A stretch of 64,000 nucleotides of DNA from Agromyces mangrovi. GTDB taxonomy: Bacteria; Actinomycetota; Actinomycetes; Actinomycetales; Microbacteriaceae. The stretch spans positions 3,286,001 to 3,350,000 of the forward strand of contig NZ_AP027737.1 of assembly GCF_030296695.1 (NCBI RefSeq), written 5' to 3'. The position numbers were made by a program, and so were the translations under genes. Positions 55,777 through 64,000 of this stretch are shown here, piece after piece. A model generated the notes under the pieces. The model made no database searches and was not told the DNA's origin. It saw nothing but the letters and a program-made list of their open reading frames with translations. Numbering within the stretch: position 1 is the first letter of the stretch; each line of letters opens with the position of its first letter.

Positions 55777-58700
55777 ATGGCGATGCACGGCAAGTCGGCC
55801 GACGAACTCGTGGCGACGAACGGGGACGACCCCGGTCCGCGCGATGTGGACGGGCGTCAGCAGTTGCGGGTCCTCGAGTTGCGCGTCCACGGGATCGGGA
55901 ACACCTCGCCCGCGAAGATGCTTGGCTCGGAGGAGGACGACGTCGCACGTCGCGACGGGGACGACCTCGGGTCGTTCTGGGTGCGCAGGGACGCCGCGCG
56001 GAACGGTGGGATCGCGAGGACGGAGGCGTACTCGTGGGGCGGACTCGCGCGAGCGGGCGGATCGGCGATCGCGGTGGTTGCACGGGTGTTCGTCCACGTC
56101 GGATGGCTCTTCGTGCTGCCGTTCGGGCTCTGCAACCTCGCGTACTGGATGCGCCCCATCCCCGGGCAGAAGCAAGCGCCCGAAGGGTGGGACGGCGGTC
56201 GCGGCGCAGCCACGATGCGCGTGTTCGCACTCGTCCTCACGCTCATCTACGTCGCCGCGTTCATGTCGGTCGCCGTCGACCTGGTCGCCATCCAGTGCCT
56301 CGGGCCCACCGCCACCGTCCAGTGCGAAGGCCTGCCGGGATGGATCGACCGACTCGACGACCTGGATCGCAGCGCGCGGGTCGCGCTGCTCAGCCTCGCA
56401 CCGGTCGCGGCGATGCTGCTGCTCTACCTGATCGCCCGACACGGCCGCGTCGCATGGGAACCGAACGTGCACCGATTCGCTGCGGACCACCTCGGCACCA
56501 AGACGGACGGCGGAGCCGCCGCCGACGGCGACCCGGCGGCGCACCGCGCGAGCGATGGGCACATGCAGGGCCCGGACGCGACGTCGCACCCGGAGCCGAG
56601 CGGGAACGCCGACGAGCCCGCGGTCGATCGGCCACTGCTCGCCACCTTCGGCTTCTGGGCACGCTCGCGCGTGGGGGCGACGACCGAGCGGTTCCACTTC
56701 GCTGCGGTCCTCGCGTTCGTCACGCTGCTCGTCGCGGTGGATTCCACGCTCGCCCCGACCGGCTGCGCCCATCCCGCTCAGGCCCTCACGTGCAGCGTCG
56801 AGGCGCTCACGAGCGGGAGCGAGCGCACCGTCATGCTGGTGCTGGGGGCTGCCGGCGGAGTGCTGCTCCTGTTGTGCGTGGTCGGCGTGTCGATCGCCGC
56901 GACGAACACGAAGCCGGACGGCGTGCGCGCGCGCATGGACATCCGGCGAAAGCGTGTCTTCTCCTCGATCACGCTCACTGCCGCGGTGCTGGTCTACGCG
57001 GGTGAAGTCGCCTACGCCGGGCTGAACGGCCCTTCGACCGACGGGGACCAGGGTACGCAGGCGCTCGGGCTGCTCGCCGCACCGACCATCCTGCTCGCAG
57101 TCGGCGTGTTGATCGCCTTCTTCGGTGCAGCATGGGGAACCGTGCTCGCCCCGTCCGCCGGGCCGCGTCGGGCCTGGGTTCGGACCCATGCCCGCGATTG
57201 GTGGCCGGTCATCGTGACCGCCCTCCCGCTGGTGCTCTTCGGTGCCGCGATCGTCGTCGGCCGCTTGGAGCCCGACGCGGCGGGAGGCTGGCTCGGCGTC
57301 GGGGCGGTGCTGCTCCTCATCTTCCTGCTCATCGTCGTCGGGGTCGGCGTCCGGCGCCAGGACCCGAAGGATCGACGAGTCCGAGGGTGGTGGGGACTGG
57401 GACCGTGCGTGGGCATGCTGACTGCGCTGCTGGCATCGATGGTGCTCTCGAGCCTGCTCGTGCTCGGCGTCACGACCTGGCTCGACGGCACTCCCGACGA
57501 GGCCGCGTTCGTCCTGCCGCCCGCGTACACGCGGTTCGCCGTCGCCCTGATGGCGATCGTGGTCGCGAGCGTTCTCGTCATCGGCATCGCCGCGCTCCTC
57601 CAGCTCGTCCGCCTGCCGCGGTTCAGCGTCCCGCTGCTGGTTCCGGGTGCGGACGAAGGCGAGCTCGGCGGGACGACGTCGCCGGGCTCCGGCTATCCGG
57701 GGCATGAGTCGGCGAGTGCGACCGGCCGCGCGCGGCAGGCGGCGCTCGCTCGGCGGCACGCGCAGCTGGCGCACCGCGGTGAGCCCGCGATCGGGTGGAT
57801 CGCCGCGTTCGCCGCCGTCGGCTTCCTCGTGATGGGCGCGTTCCCGCTGATCGAGTCCGCGGTCGTGCCGTTCGACGACGGCGTGGAACAGTGGTTGCGC
57901 GACGCGTACGGAGCAGTGTCGCAGGCGAGCGTGGCGGCACTCGTCGCCGTCGCGCTCCTGGCTGTCGGAGCGGTTGCCGCCGCTGCAGCGACGAAGGCGG
58001 ACCGGCCGCTCGCGCTGTTCTGGGACGTCATGTGCTTCTTCCCGCGTGCCGGGCACCCGTTCGCTCCGCCGTGCTACTCGGAACGCGCCGTGCCCGAACT
58101 CACCAACCGCATGCACCGCTGGCTGGAGTCCGAGGACGCATCGGCGGACGAGGAGCCCGGCACGCCCGTCGTCGTGCTCGCCGCGCACTCGATGGGCTCG
58201 GTCGTCGCGGCGGCGTCGCTCTTCGCGTTGGTCGACAACGCGGAGGGTGCCAGGGACGACGAGGTGAAGCGCATCGCGCTGCTCACGTACGGGACGCAGC
58301 TCCGGGCGTTCTTCAGCCGCTTCTTCCCGAGCGTGCTCGGCCCCGAGGACCTCGGTGTGCCCGGCGTGCACGCACCATCGCTCTGGAGAGGGGACCCCTG
58401 GAGGCGTCAGGTGCGCATCGATTTCGGACTCGACGCCCTCCCCGCCGCGGCGGGCACGGCCAGGCGAGGAACGATCGTCTCGACCGATCGGGAGTTCAAC
58501 ATGCGTGCGCTCATGGGCGATGGCGCCCGGTGGACGTCGCTGTGGCGTCGGACCGATCCGCTCGGCTTCCCGGTCGAGAGCTACGCGACCGTGCCGGGCG
58601 GCATCGATCGCGGTGCCGCGGAGTCACGGCCCGCAAGCTACCTGTGGGAGATCGCCACACACGGCGACTACCTGGATTCGGCGCAGTACCTGCGGGCGCG

Positions 58701-58800
58701 GAGCGACCTGGTCGACGCGATCGCGACGGCAGTGAGTGACGACCATGGCGTCGGGTCGGCACGGGTCGACGGGTCACGGCGGTTCCCGCGAACCCAGTAG
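55777..58800 (+). CDS. Large membrane protein with split alpha/beta-hydrolase (lipase-like) motifs
   Basis: 1007 residues. Residues 31-42 read RVLELRVHGIGN, the strand plus His-Gly oxyanion motif that opens alpha/beta hydrolases. Then follow about ten or more hydrophobic segments spread over ~90-760, with soluble loops between. The nucleophile motif AHSMGS (Ser 805) and a candidate catalytic His 962 in THGDYLDS come only at the end. Related large proteins exist in actinobacteria, but I know no function. GAGAGAGGG precedes ATG 55777. The gene is 110 nt after the M23 gene on the same strand. A lipid or wall-ester hydrolase at the membrane is a guess. Confidence 0.75.
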   Translation: MAMHGKSADELVATNGDDPGPRDVDGRQQLRVLELRVHGIGNTSPAKMLGSEEDDVARRDGDDLGSFWVRRDAARNGGIARTEAYSWGGLARAGGSAIAVVARVFVHVGWLFVLPFGLCNLAYWMRPIPGQKQAPEGWDGGRGAATMRVFALVLTLIYVAAFMSVAVDLVAIQCLGPTATVQCEGLPGWIDRLDDLDRSARVALLSLAPVAAMLLLYLIARHGRVAWEPNVHRFAADHLGTKTDGGAAADGDPAAHRASDGHMQGPDATSHPEPSGNADEPAVDRPLLATFGFWARSRVGATTERFHFAAVLAFVTLLVAVDSTLAPTGCAHPAQALTCSVEALTSGSERTVMLVLGAAGGVLLLLCVVGVSIAATNTKPDGVRARMDIRRKRVFSSITLTAAVLVYAGEVAYAGLNGPSTDGDQGTQALGLLAAPTILLAVGVLIAFFGAAWGTVLAPSAGPRRAWVRTHARDWWPVIVTALPLVLFGAAIVVGRLEPDAAGGWLGVGAVLLLIFLLIVVGVGVRRQDPKDRRVRGWWGLGPCVGMLTALLASMVLSSLLVLGVTTWLDGTPDEAAFVLPPAYTRFAVALMAIVVASVLVIGIAALLQLVRLPRFSVPLLVPGADEGELGGTTSPGSGYPGHESASATGRARQAALARRHAQLAHRGEPAIGWIAAFAAVGFLVMGAFPLIESAVVPFDDGVEQWLRDAYGAVSQASVAALVAVALLAVGAVAAAAATKADRPLALFWDVMCFFPRAGHPFAPPCYSERAVPELTNRMHRWLESEDASADEEPGTPVVVLAAHSMGSVVAAASLFALVDNAEGARDDEVKRIALLTYGTQLRAFFSRFFPSVLGPEDLGVPGVHAPSLWRGDPWRRQVRIDFGLDALPAAAGTARRGTIVSTDREFNMRALMGDGARWTSLWRRTDPLGFPVESYATVPGGIDRGAAESRPASYLWEIATHGDYLDSAQYLRARSDLVDAIATAVSDDHGVGSARVDGSRRFPRTQ

Positions 58801-58803
58801 CGT
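58798..58803 (+). promoter_or_regulatory. -10 box of the hydrolase gene at 58811, overlapping the previous stop codon
   Basis: TAGCGT begins with the TAG stop of the 1007-residue gene and ends 7 nt before ATG 58811. Confidence 0.4.
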
Positions 58804-58810
58804 AGACCCG

Positions 58811-59953
58811 ATGTCTACGCCTGTCAGCGCCGTGGTCCATGGATCCATCGGCCACCTCAGCCTCGACCGACCGGACTCGATCAATGCGATCGACCTCGCC
58901 ATGATGCAGGCGCTCACCGAGACGCTCGACGAGTGGGCGGCGGACGATGCCGTCGAGGCCGTCCTGCTCGACGGCGTCGGCGACTACGGATTCTGCGCGG
59001 GCGGCGACTTCCGCGAGATCCTCCAGCGCGCGGCCGAGGGCATGACGATCGGCTCGGTGTTCTTCCGCAACGAGTACCGGGTGATCGCGAAGCTCGCCGA
59101 GTACCCGAAGCCGATCGTGTCGATCATGCACGGCATGACGATGGGCGGCGGCATCTCCCTCGGCGGACACGTCTCCACCCGCGTGGTCACCGACCGCGCC
59201 AAGCTCGGCCAGCCGGAGACCGGGTACGGTTTCGTGCCCGACGGCGGCGCGACCTGGCGACTGGCGCGCACGCCGGGGGAGATCGGCACGTACCTCGCGC
59301 TCAACTCGGTCGACCTGACGGCCGCCGACGCGATCGCGTTGGGCTTCGCCGACCACCAGGTGCCGGCCGAGCGAGTGGGCGAGCTGGTCGAGGCGCTGTC
59401 GGATGCCTCGGACGAGACGCCCGAGTCGATCGTCGCCGGGTTCGCGGTCGATGCCGGCCCGTCGCCCGTGCTCGCGCGGCAGGACTGGATCGACGCCTGC
59501 TACTCGGCCGACACCGTCGAGCAGATCCTCGAGCGTCTCTGGTCGTTCTCGAACGGCCGCAGCGTCGGGGGCCTGAGCGCGGAGACCTCGAGCGACCCCG
59601 ATGCGGCCGCGGCCGCGGGCGAGGCCGCCGAGACGCTGCTGAAGCTCTCGCCGACGGCGCTCGTCGCGACCCTGCGCTCGGTGCGCGCGGCGCGCGACGG
59701 CGAATCCCTGCGCGACGCGCTCGAGCGCGAGCTCCGCCTCGCCCGCTGGTTCACCACCCAGCCCGACCTCTTCACCGGTGTGCAGGCGCTCGTGGCGCAG
59801 AACACCGAGACGCTCCACCAGGACGTCGTGCCCGACTGGCGGCCCGCCGACCTCTCCCAGGTCGACCTCACCGACATCGTCGCCGCGATGGAGACCCCGC
59901 TGCGCCACAGCGTGTTCGACCGCGGCCTGGCGATTCCCGAGGACGGGGCGTAG
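58811..59953 (+). CDS. Enoyl-CoA hydratase/3-hydroxyisobutyryl-CoA hydrolase family protein
   Basis: 380 residues, crotonase fold. Oxyanion-hole segments GFCAGGDFREI and MTMGGGISLGGH, the catalytic acid in GQPETGYGFVPDGGATW, and a long helical C-terminal region of the HIBYL-CoA hydrolase type (length well above simple hydratases at ~260). Likely role: valine breakdown, 3-hydroxyisobutyryl-CoA to 3-hydroxyisobutyrate. No other valine pathway gene is adjacent. Confidence 0.87.
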   Translation: MSTPVSAVVHGSIGHLSLDRPDSINAIDLAMMQALTETLDEWAADDAVEAVLLDGVGDYGFCAGGDFREILQRAAEGMTIGSVFFRNEYRVIAKLAEYPKPIVSIMHGMTMGGGISLGGHVSTRVVTDRAKLGQPETGYGFVPDGGATWRLARTPGEIGTYLALNSVDLTAADAIALGFADHQVPAERVGELVEALSDASDETPESIVAGFAVDAGPSPVLARQDWIDACYSADTVEQILERLWSFSNGRSVGGLSAETSSDPDAAAAAGEAAETLLKLSPTALVATLRSVRAARDGESLRDALERELRLARWFTTQPDLFTGVQALVAQNTETLHQDVVPDWRPADLSQVDLTDIVAAMETPLRHSVFDRGLAIPEDGA

Positions 59954-59988
59954 CGGTTCGCGGCTGCCCAGAGGCATCCGCCCGCCCC

Positions 59989-59994
59989 TACGCT
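59989..59994 (+). promoter_or_regulatory. -10 box of the GNAT gene (leaderless)
   Basis: TACGCT, 6 nt before ATG 60001. GAGGGC between them is too close to act well as a ribosome site. Confidence 0.35.
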
Positions 59995-60000
59995 GAGGGC

Positions 60001-60411
60001 ATGGATGCCGCCTACGAGGTCGTCGCCGAGACGCCGAGCGTGGAGACGTACCGCGAGCTGCGGGTGGTCGCGGGGCTCAGCCCGAAGTCCGAGGCGGCGG
60101 CGCGCATCGCGCTGCCGAACTCGTGGGCGTCGGTCGTCGTGCGCCACGACGGCGAGCCCGTCGGCATGGGGCGCGTGATCGGCGACGGCGGCTGCCACTT
60201 CCAGGTCGTCGACATCTGCGTGCGTCCCGAGCATCAGGGTCGCGGGCTGGGCAAGCGCATCATGGCCGCGCTCGTCGCCGATCTCGAGGCGCGCGTCCCC
60301 GAGGGCGGCTACGTCTCGCTCATCGCAGACGGCGACGCGAAGCACCTGTACGCGCAGTTCGGGTTCGCCGAGACCGCGCCGGCCTCGGTCGGCATGGCCC
60401 GCCGGTTCTGA
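60001..60411 (+). CDS. GNAT-family N-acetyltransferase
   Basis: 136 residues with the acetyl-CoA loop VRPEHQGRGLGKRIM and the closing LYAQFGFAETAP strand. The acceptor substrate is not indicated by sequence or context. A single small gene with its own promoter. Confidence 0.88.
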   Translation: MDAAYEVVAETPSVETYRELRVVAGLSPKSEAAARIALPNSWASVVVRHDGEPVGMGRVIGDGGCHFQVVDICVRPEHQGRGLGKRIMAALVADLEARVPEGGYVSLIADGDAKHLYAQFGFAETAPASVGMARRF

Positions 60412-60435
60412 TCCGCCCCGGGCATCCGGCCGAGG

Positions 60436-60441
60436 TAGCCT
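60436..60441 (+). promoter_or_regulatory. -10 box of the 43-residue gene
   Basis: TAGCCT, 7 nt before ATG 60449; CGGAG also lies in the gap. Confidence 0.35.
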
Positions 60442-60448
60442 CGGAGAC

Positions 60449-60580
60449 ATGCTCGACATCTCCACCCCGACGGGCGTCGCGTTCGCGTTGCTCGTGGTCG
60501 CCTCGCTCGTCACGACGCTGGTGCTCGCGGTGGTGCGCCTCGTGCGGATGCGGCACGAGGACGATGACGACGACGAGTGA
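60449..60580 (+). CDS. 43-residue single-helix membrane peptide
   Basis: ATG 60449 to TGA 60578-60580. The product starts MLDISTPTGV, has one strong membrane helix (~10-29), then a basic VRLVRMRH and ends in a run of Asp and Glu. The layout (helix, basic stop-transfer, acidic tail) is that of a real membrane peptide with an inside C-terminus. The stop abuts the stop of the convergent nuclease gene (TGATCA). No family recognised. Confidence 0.55.
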   Translation: MLDISTPTGVAFALLVVASLVTTLVLAVVRLVRMRHEDDDDDE

Positions 60581-61345
60581 TCAGGTCGCGACCGCGTCCT
60601 CCGGCACGCGCAGCGCGTCGACCGCCGCATCGCCGCGGATCTCGCGCATGAGCCGCACGACCTCGTCGACCGCCTCCTCGGTGAGGCCCTGGCACATGAC
60701 CGAGTAGGGACCCAGCGGTTCGAGCCCGCGGGCGCGGATGCGGATGACCTCCCAGCCGACCTCGTTGAGCGCGGCGTCCTTCTCCTGGTCGGAGCCCTCC
60801 TTGAGCCCCCGGTGCGCGCGCCCGCCGCGGCCGGGGTCGTCGTACTCGACCGCGATGCGCAGCTGCGGCACGAGGATGTCGGGCCACACCTCCTGCTTGC
60901 CGTAGAACATGCGCGCGGTGCGCACGGCGTTGACCTTGTGGTGCAGGCGGATGCGACGGGCGAGCATGATCTTCAGCCGCTGCTCGGTCGCGGAGGTGCG
61001 CGTGCGCAGGCCCGGCTTCATGAAGGCCAGCCCGGCCTCGCGGCCGGCCGCGCCGGGGGAGGCGGCGTTGCGGATGCACTTGGCGCAGCTCGGCCCCGTG
61101 AGCACGGATCGCACCGACGCACGGTAGCGGTCGTGGCCGCGCGCGCAGCGCCACTCGTACTCGGCGCCGACGCGGGTCTCGACGGCGACCGCGCGACGGT
61201 CGGGCGGGGCGGCCTTCGCGATGAGCTCCTTCCGCGAGCGGTGCGTCTCGTCGAGCAGCATGCACAGCGGGCACGGACGCGACAGCGACACGACGCCCTC
61301 GCCGCGCGGCGACCCGTGGCCGCAGCCGAAGCGCACCGCGGTCAT
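60581..61345 (-). CDS. Zinc-ribbon protein with Vsr/DUF559-like nuclease domain
   Basis: 254 residues from ATG 61345 (GGAG 7 nt before; an ATG at 61414 would add 23). Two treble-clef/zinc clusters: C8-x-H10 with C25-x2-C28, and C67-x3-H71 with C87-x2-C90. The nuclease-like part starts with an S-x2-E helix (118-121), then PD 155-156, E167-Y-D169, H178 and a GWEVIRIR strand, the pattern of Vsr/DUF559 endonucleases. Probable DNA-acting enzyme, target unknown; no methylase nearby. It is divergent from the exonuclease/polymerase gene. Confidence 0.7.
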   Translation of the reverse strand: MTAVRFGCGHGSPRGEGVVSLSRPCPLCMLLDETHRSRKELIAKAAPPDRRAVAVETRVGAEYEWRCARGHDRYRASVRSVLTGPSCAKCIRNAASPGAAGREAGLAFMKPGLRTRTSATEQRLKIMLARRIRLHHKVNAVRTARMFYGKQEVWPDILVPQLRIAVEYDDPGRGGRAHRGLKEGSDQEKDAALNEVGWEVIRIRARGLEPLGPYSVMCQGLTEEAVDEVVRLMREIRGDAAVDALRVPEDAVAT

Positions 61346-61467
61346 CGGGCGGCTCCGGTACCGGTCGTACACGTGCCGGGCGCCGTCGGGTGGGGCTGCG
61401 TCGTCGTCATGCATCGGATGCTGCCAGCATCCGCCGACACCGGTCGGGCCGCCGCCTGCCGGCACGC

Positions 61468-61473
61468 CAGAAT
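61468..61473 (+). promoter_or_regulatory. -10 box of the exonuclease/polymerase gene (leaderless)
   Basis: CAGAAT, 6 nt before GTG 61480. Confidence 0.3.
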
Positions 61474-61479
61474 GGAACG

Positions 61480-63203
61480 GTGCAGCTCCTCCTCGCCCGT
61501 TCCGCGTCGGGCGCACCGTCGATCGTGCACCTCGACGCGGGCGTGGTCGAGCGGGTCGCCGACGACCGCCTCGCCGAGCGCGTCGCCGAGCTCGAGGCGG
61601 ACGAGCCGCGCTGGGTCTGGAGCGACACCCGGCACTGGTATCGCGCGCTGCTCGCGGCGGGCGTGCGCGTCGAGCGCTGCCACGACCTGCGCCTCGCGCG
61701 CGCGATCCTGCGCGGGTCGGCCGCCGTCGACGGGTACGACCGCGAGGCCGGCGCCGACGCGGGGTGGGAGGCGGCCCCCGAGGAGCACGTGCCGAGCGCC
61801 CGGCAGGCCGCGACGCCGCTGTTCGAGCTCGGCGAGTTCGAGGCATCCGCCGGCCTCCGCCCGCTCGCGGACCTGCACTCGGCCGCCGAGTCGATGGCCG
61901 AGCACGAGCGCCAGGAGGCCGCGCTCGAGTCAGCGGGCGCGGATGCCTCCCGGCTGCGCCTGCTCCTCGCCGCCGAGTCGGCCGGGGCCCTCGTCGCCGC
62001 CGAGATCCACGCCGGCGGCATCCCCTGGCGACGCGATGTGCACGAGGCGGTGCTCGTCGCCGCACTCGGCGACCGCCCTCCCGCGGGACGCAAGCCCCGT
62101 CGCCTCGAGGAGTTGCAGGCCGAGATCGGCGCGGCGCTCGACGGCGCCGTGCAGCCCGACTCGCAGGCCGACCTGCTCCGTGCGCTCCGGCAGGCCGGAC
62201 TGTCGGTGCGCAGCACACGGGCGTGGGAGCTGCAGGAACTGGATCACCCGGCCATCCCGCCGCTGCTGGAGTACAAGAAGCTCGCCCGCCTGCTCTCGGC
62301 GAACGGCTGGGCGTGGCTCGACGAGTGGGTGCGCGACGGGCGCTTCCGGCCGGACTACCTGCCGGGGGCGTGGTCACCGGACGCTGGGCGACCCGCGGCG
62401 GCGGCGCGCTGCAACTGCCGAAGGCCGTGCGCGGCGCGGTCGTCGCCGACCCGGGCTGGAAGCTCGTCGTCGCCGACGTGGCGCAGCTCGAGCCGCGCGT
62501 GCTCGCCGCGATGGCCGGCGACGGCGCGATGGCCGAGGCGGCGCGCGGCGCCGATCTCTACGACGGCATCGTGGCCCGCGGCGTCGTTGCCACGCGCGAC
62601 GAAGCGAAGGTCGCCATGCTCGGAGCGATGTACGGCGCCTCGAGCGGCGACGGCGGCCGGCTCGCCCCGCGGCTCGGGCGGGCGTACCCGCGTGCGATGG
62701 GCCTCGTCGACGAGGCCGCGCGCGTGGGCGAGCGCGGGGGAGTCGTCTCGACGTTGCTCGGTCGCAGCTCGCCGCTGCCGTCCGCCGACTGGCGTGCGCT
62801 GCAGTCCGCAGCATCGCAGCCCGACGCGACCCCGGCCGACGAGCGTCGGGCGCGGACGACCGCGCGCGAGTGGGGCCGGTTCACGCGCAACTTCGTCGTG
62901 CAGGGCACGGCGGCGGAGTGGGCGCTGTGCTGGCTCGCCGAGATACGCCGCGGGCTGCACGGGCTCGGCGCGACCGGGTCGGCGCCGCGTTCGACGGCCT
63001 CCGGCCCGGTCTTCGCAGGGCGAGCGCACCTCGTCTACTTCCTCCACGACGAGGTGATCGTGCACGCCCCGGCCGAGCAGGCGGATGCCGCGGCCGACGT
63101 CGTGCGCACCGCGGCCGAGCGCGCGGCCGGCCTGCTGTTCGGCGAGGCACCGGTCGACTTCCCGCTCGACCTCGCGATCGTCGACCGCTACGCGGACGCC
63201 TGA
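61480..63203 (+). pseudogene. Bifunctional 3'-5' exonuclease/DNA polymerase (PolA-type), frameshifted in the middle
   Basis: Actinobacterial polymerase-A-like protein without the 5' nuclease domain. The N-terminal ~290 residues (exonuclease-like) start at GTG 61480 with VQLLLARS. After RFRPDYLPG the frame breaks at the G5 run 62364-62368. A sixth G continues GVVTGRWATRGGGALQLPKA and the polymerase part: motif A VADVAQLEPRVLA, motif B (EAKVAMLGAMYGAS) and motif C FLHDEVIVHA. The corrected length is 574 residues. Both halves are well kept, so a sequencing error is likely. The 3' end overlaps the convergent padR gene by 16 bp. Confidence 0.82.
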
Positions 63204-63796
63204 CCGGCAGGCGCCTCGCGGGCGGCCGCGGGCCTGCGCCCACGACGCGGGCGCTCGGCGGAGAACGCGAACGCCACGTCGCTTGAAGCGGCGGCACCGG
63301 CGGCTTGTTCGAGCCAGGCCAGCATCGCCCGCGCTCGATCGTCGTCGGCGTCGTCCGCCAGGGCACGGAGGCCCGCGCCGTCGGCACCCGATCGGCTCGG
63401 GGCATCCGTCTCGCCGTCGCCACCCGCCGAATCGCCCCACCACGCCGCCTCGCGTGCGATCGTGCGCGAAGCGTCGACGTCGGGCAGCGAGAGCGCGATG
63501 AGCACCCGGTCGATGGTCTCCGCCCAGGCGTCGGCGTCGCGCTCGCCCTCGGCATCCAGCCACGCGGACGCGGCGGCGCGCCCGGAGCCGGTCAGCCGAT
63601 GCAGCGGCAGGCCGTCGTGCGTCGAGCCGGCCGACTCGACGAGCGACTGCCTGGCGAGCCGCTCGAGCGTGGCGTACGTCTGCCCGACGTTGATGCGCCG
63701 CCTGCCGCCCGTGCGACGCGTGAGTTCGTTGTGGAGCTGGAAGCCGTACGCCGGACCTGCGGTGAGCAGGGCGAGGAGCGCATCGCGGACGGCCAT
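63188..63796 (-). CDS. PadR-family transcriptional regulator
   Basis: 202 residues. The N-terminal winged helix has the PadR pattern (ALLALLTAGPAYGFQLHNEL, then INVGQTYATLERLARQSLV). The C-terminal part is Ala/Asp-rich and ends in a basic tail. PadR regulators often control an adjacent exporter; any such target would lie beyond the right edge, where a divergent promoter is seen. Confidence 0.85.
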   Translation of the reverse strand: MAVRDALLALLTAGPAYGFQLHNELTRRTGGRRRINVGQTYATLERLARQSLVESAGSTHDGLPLHRLTGSGRAAASAWLDAEGERDADAWAETIDRVLIALSLPDVDASRTIAREAAWWGDSAGGDGETDAPSRSGADGAGLRALADDADDDRARAMLAWLEQAAGAAASSDVAFAFSAERPRRGRRPAAAREAPAGQASA

Positions 63797-63892
63797 GTCT
63801 CCTCCGGGTCGGGACGAATCTGCTCACCGAGCATACCGTTTCCACGCGCATCACGATGCGGCGCACGCATCCGCGACCCGCGGATCACACCC

Positions 63893-63921
63893 TTGTCATT
63901 CGCACGGTGCTGGGGGAAGAT
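63893..63921 (+). promoter_or_regulatory. Promoter-like pair reading out of the window
   Basis: TTGTCA (63893-63898), a 17-nt spacer and GAAGAT (63916-63921), divergent from padR. No start codon with a long frame follows before position 64000. Confidence 0.35.
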
Positions 63922-64000
63922 GGGGTCGACGCGAGCGATCGTGTCGACAGCTGAACACGAAGCTCCATCCGTTGCCTGAGGTCGTAGGGGAAGACGCACC

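Overview
The window is about 71% G+C by eye. It has dense co-directional operons with 4-bp stop/start overlaps, many GTG starts, and several genes that look leaderless. Gene content and order point to a high-GC actinobacterium of the family Microbacteriaceae. The key order is lepA–hemW–hrcA–dnaJ–rsmE–HIT–phoH–ybeY–CNNM–era–leuA–recO–uppS–dsbA-like–dus–dgt–dnaG. Genus cannot be fixed from the sequence; Agromyces or a close relative is a guess.

Layout. 1–4400: end of a TetR-type regulator, a complete quaternary-amine (OpuC/ProX-type) ABC importer, and a convergent DedA protein. 4400–11600: a BlaI repressor and M56 (BlaR-like) membrane protease pair, divergent from cydABDC (cytochrome bd oxidase and its thiol exporter), with a dyad operator between them. 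11600–15750: pabB and leuS. 15950–18390: a single, clearly lower-GC 810-residue protein with a zinc ribbon and a PD-(D/E)xK-like nuclease motif, inserted between leuS and comEA. It is the best candidate here for an undescribed (defence-like) system. 18600–26900: comEA, comEC, holA, rpsT, lepA, a DUF1990 protein and hemW. 26900–35100: two DUF4870 membrane proteins, CIRCE-controlled hrcA–dnaJ, rsmE, HIT, phoH, ybeY, CNNM/CBS and era. 35100–45100: a leucine attenuator-like leader and leuA, recO, uppS, a DsbA/FrnE oxidoreductase with a coupled 54-residue protein, an orphan Imm63-type protein with a YbaK deacylase, dus, dgt and dnaG. 45100–50900: a peptide-type ABC binding lipoprotein and an ATPase without permeases, tRNA-Asn, an SLC13/TrkA-C transporter and azlCD. 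50900–54800: def, a DMT-type membrane protein, a GT4 glycosyltransferase, a CAU-anticodon tRNA and a PfkB kinase. 54800–64000: a phage-lysin-like M23 protein, a 1007-residue membrane protein whose alpha/beta-hydrolase motifs are split by a large membrane insert, a 3-hydroxyisobutyryl-CoA hydrolase-like protein, GNAT, a 43-residue membrane peptide, a zinc-ribbon/Vsr-like nuclease, an exonuclease/polymerase A-type protein, and PadR.

Two window-wide signals matter to any reader. First, five genes (M56, cydA, cydC, phoH, polymerase) each lack exactly one base in a G or C run. This is far more likely a homopolymer error in the assembly than five real mutations. Second, the octamer CGGATGCC/GGCATCCG recurs on both strands far above expectation and forces otherwise rare codons (GAT, GCA). 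No rRNA, CRISPR array, insertion sequence, integrase or prophage structural gene was seen.
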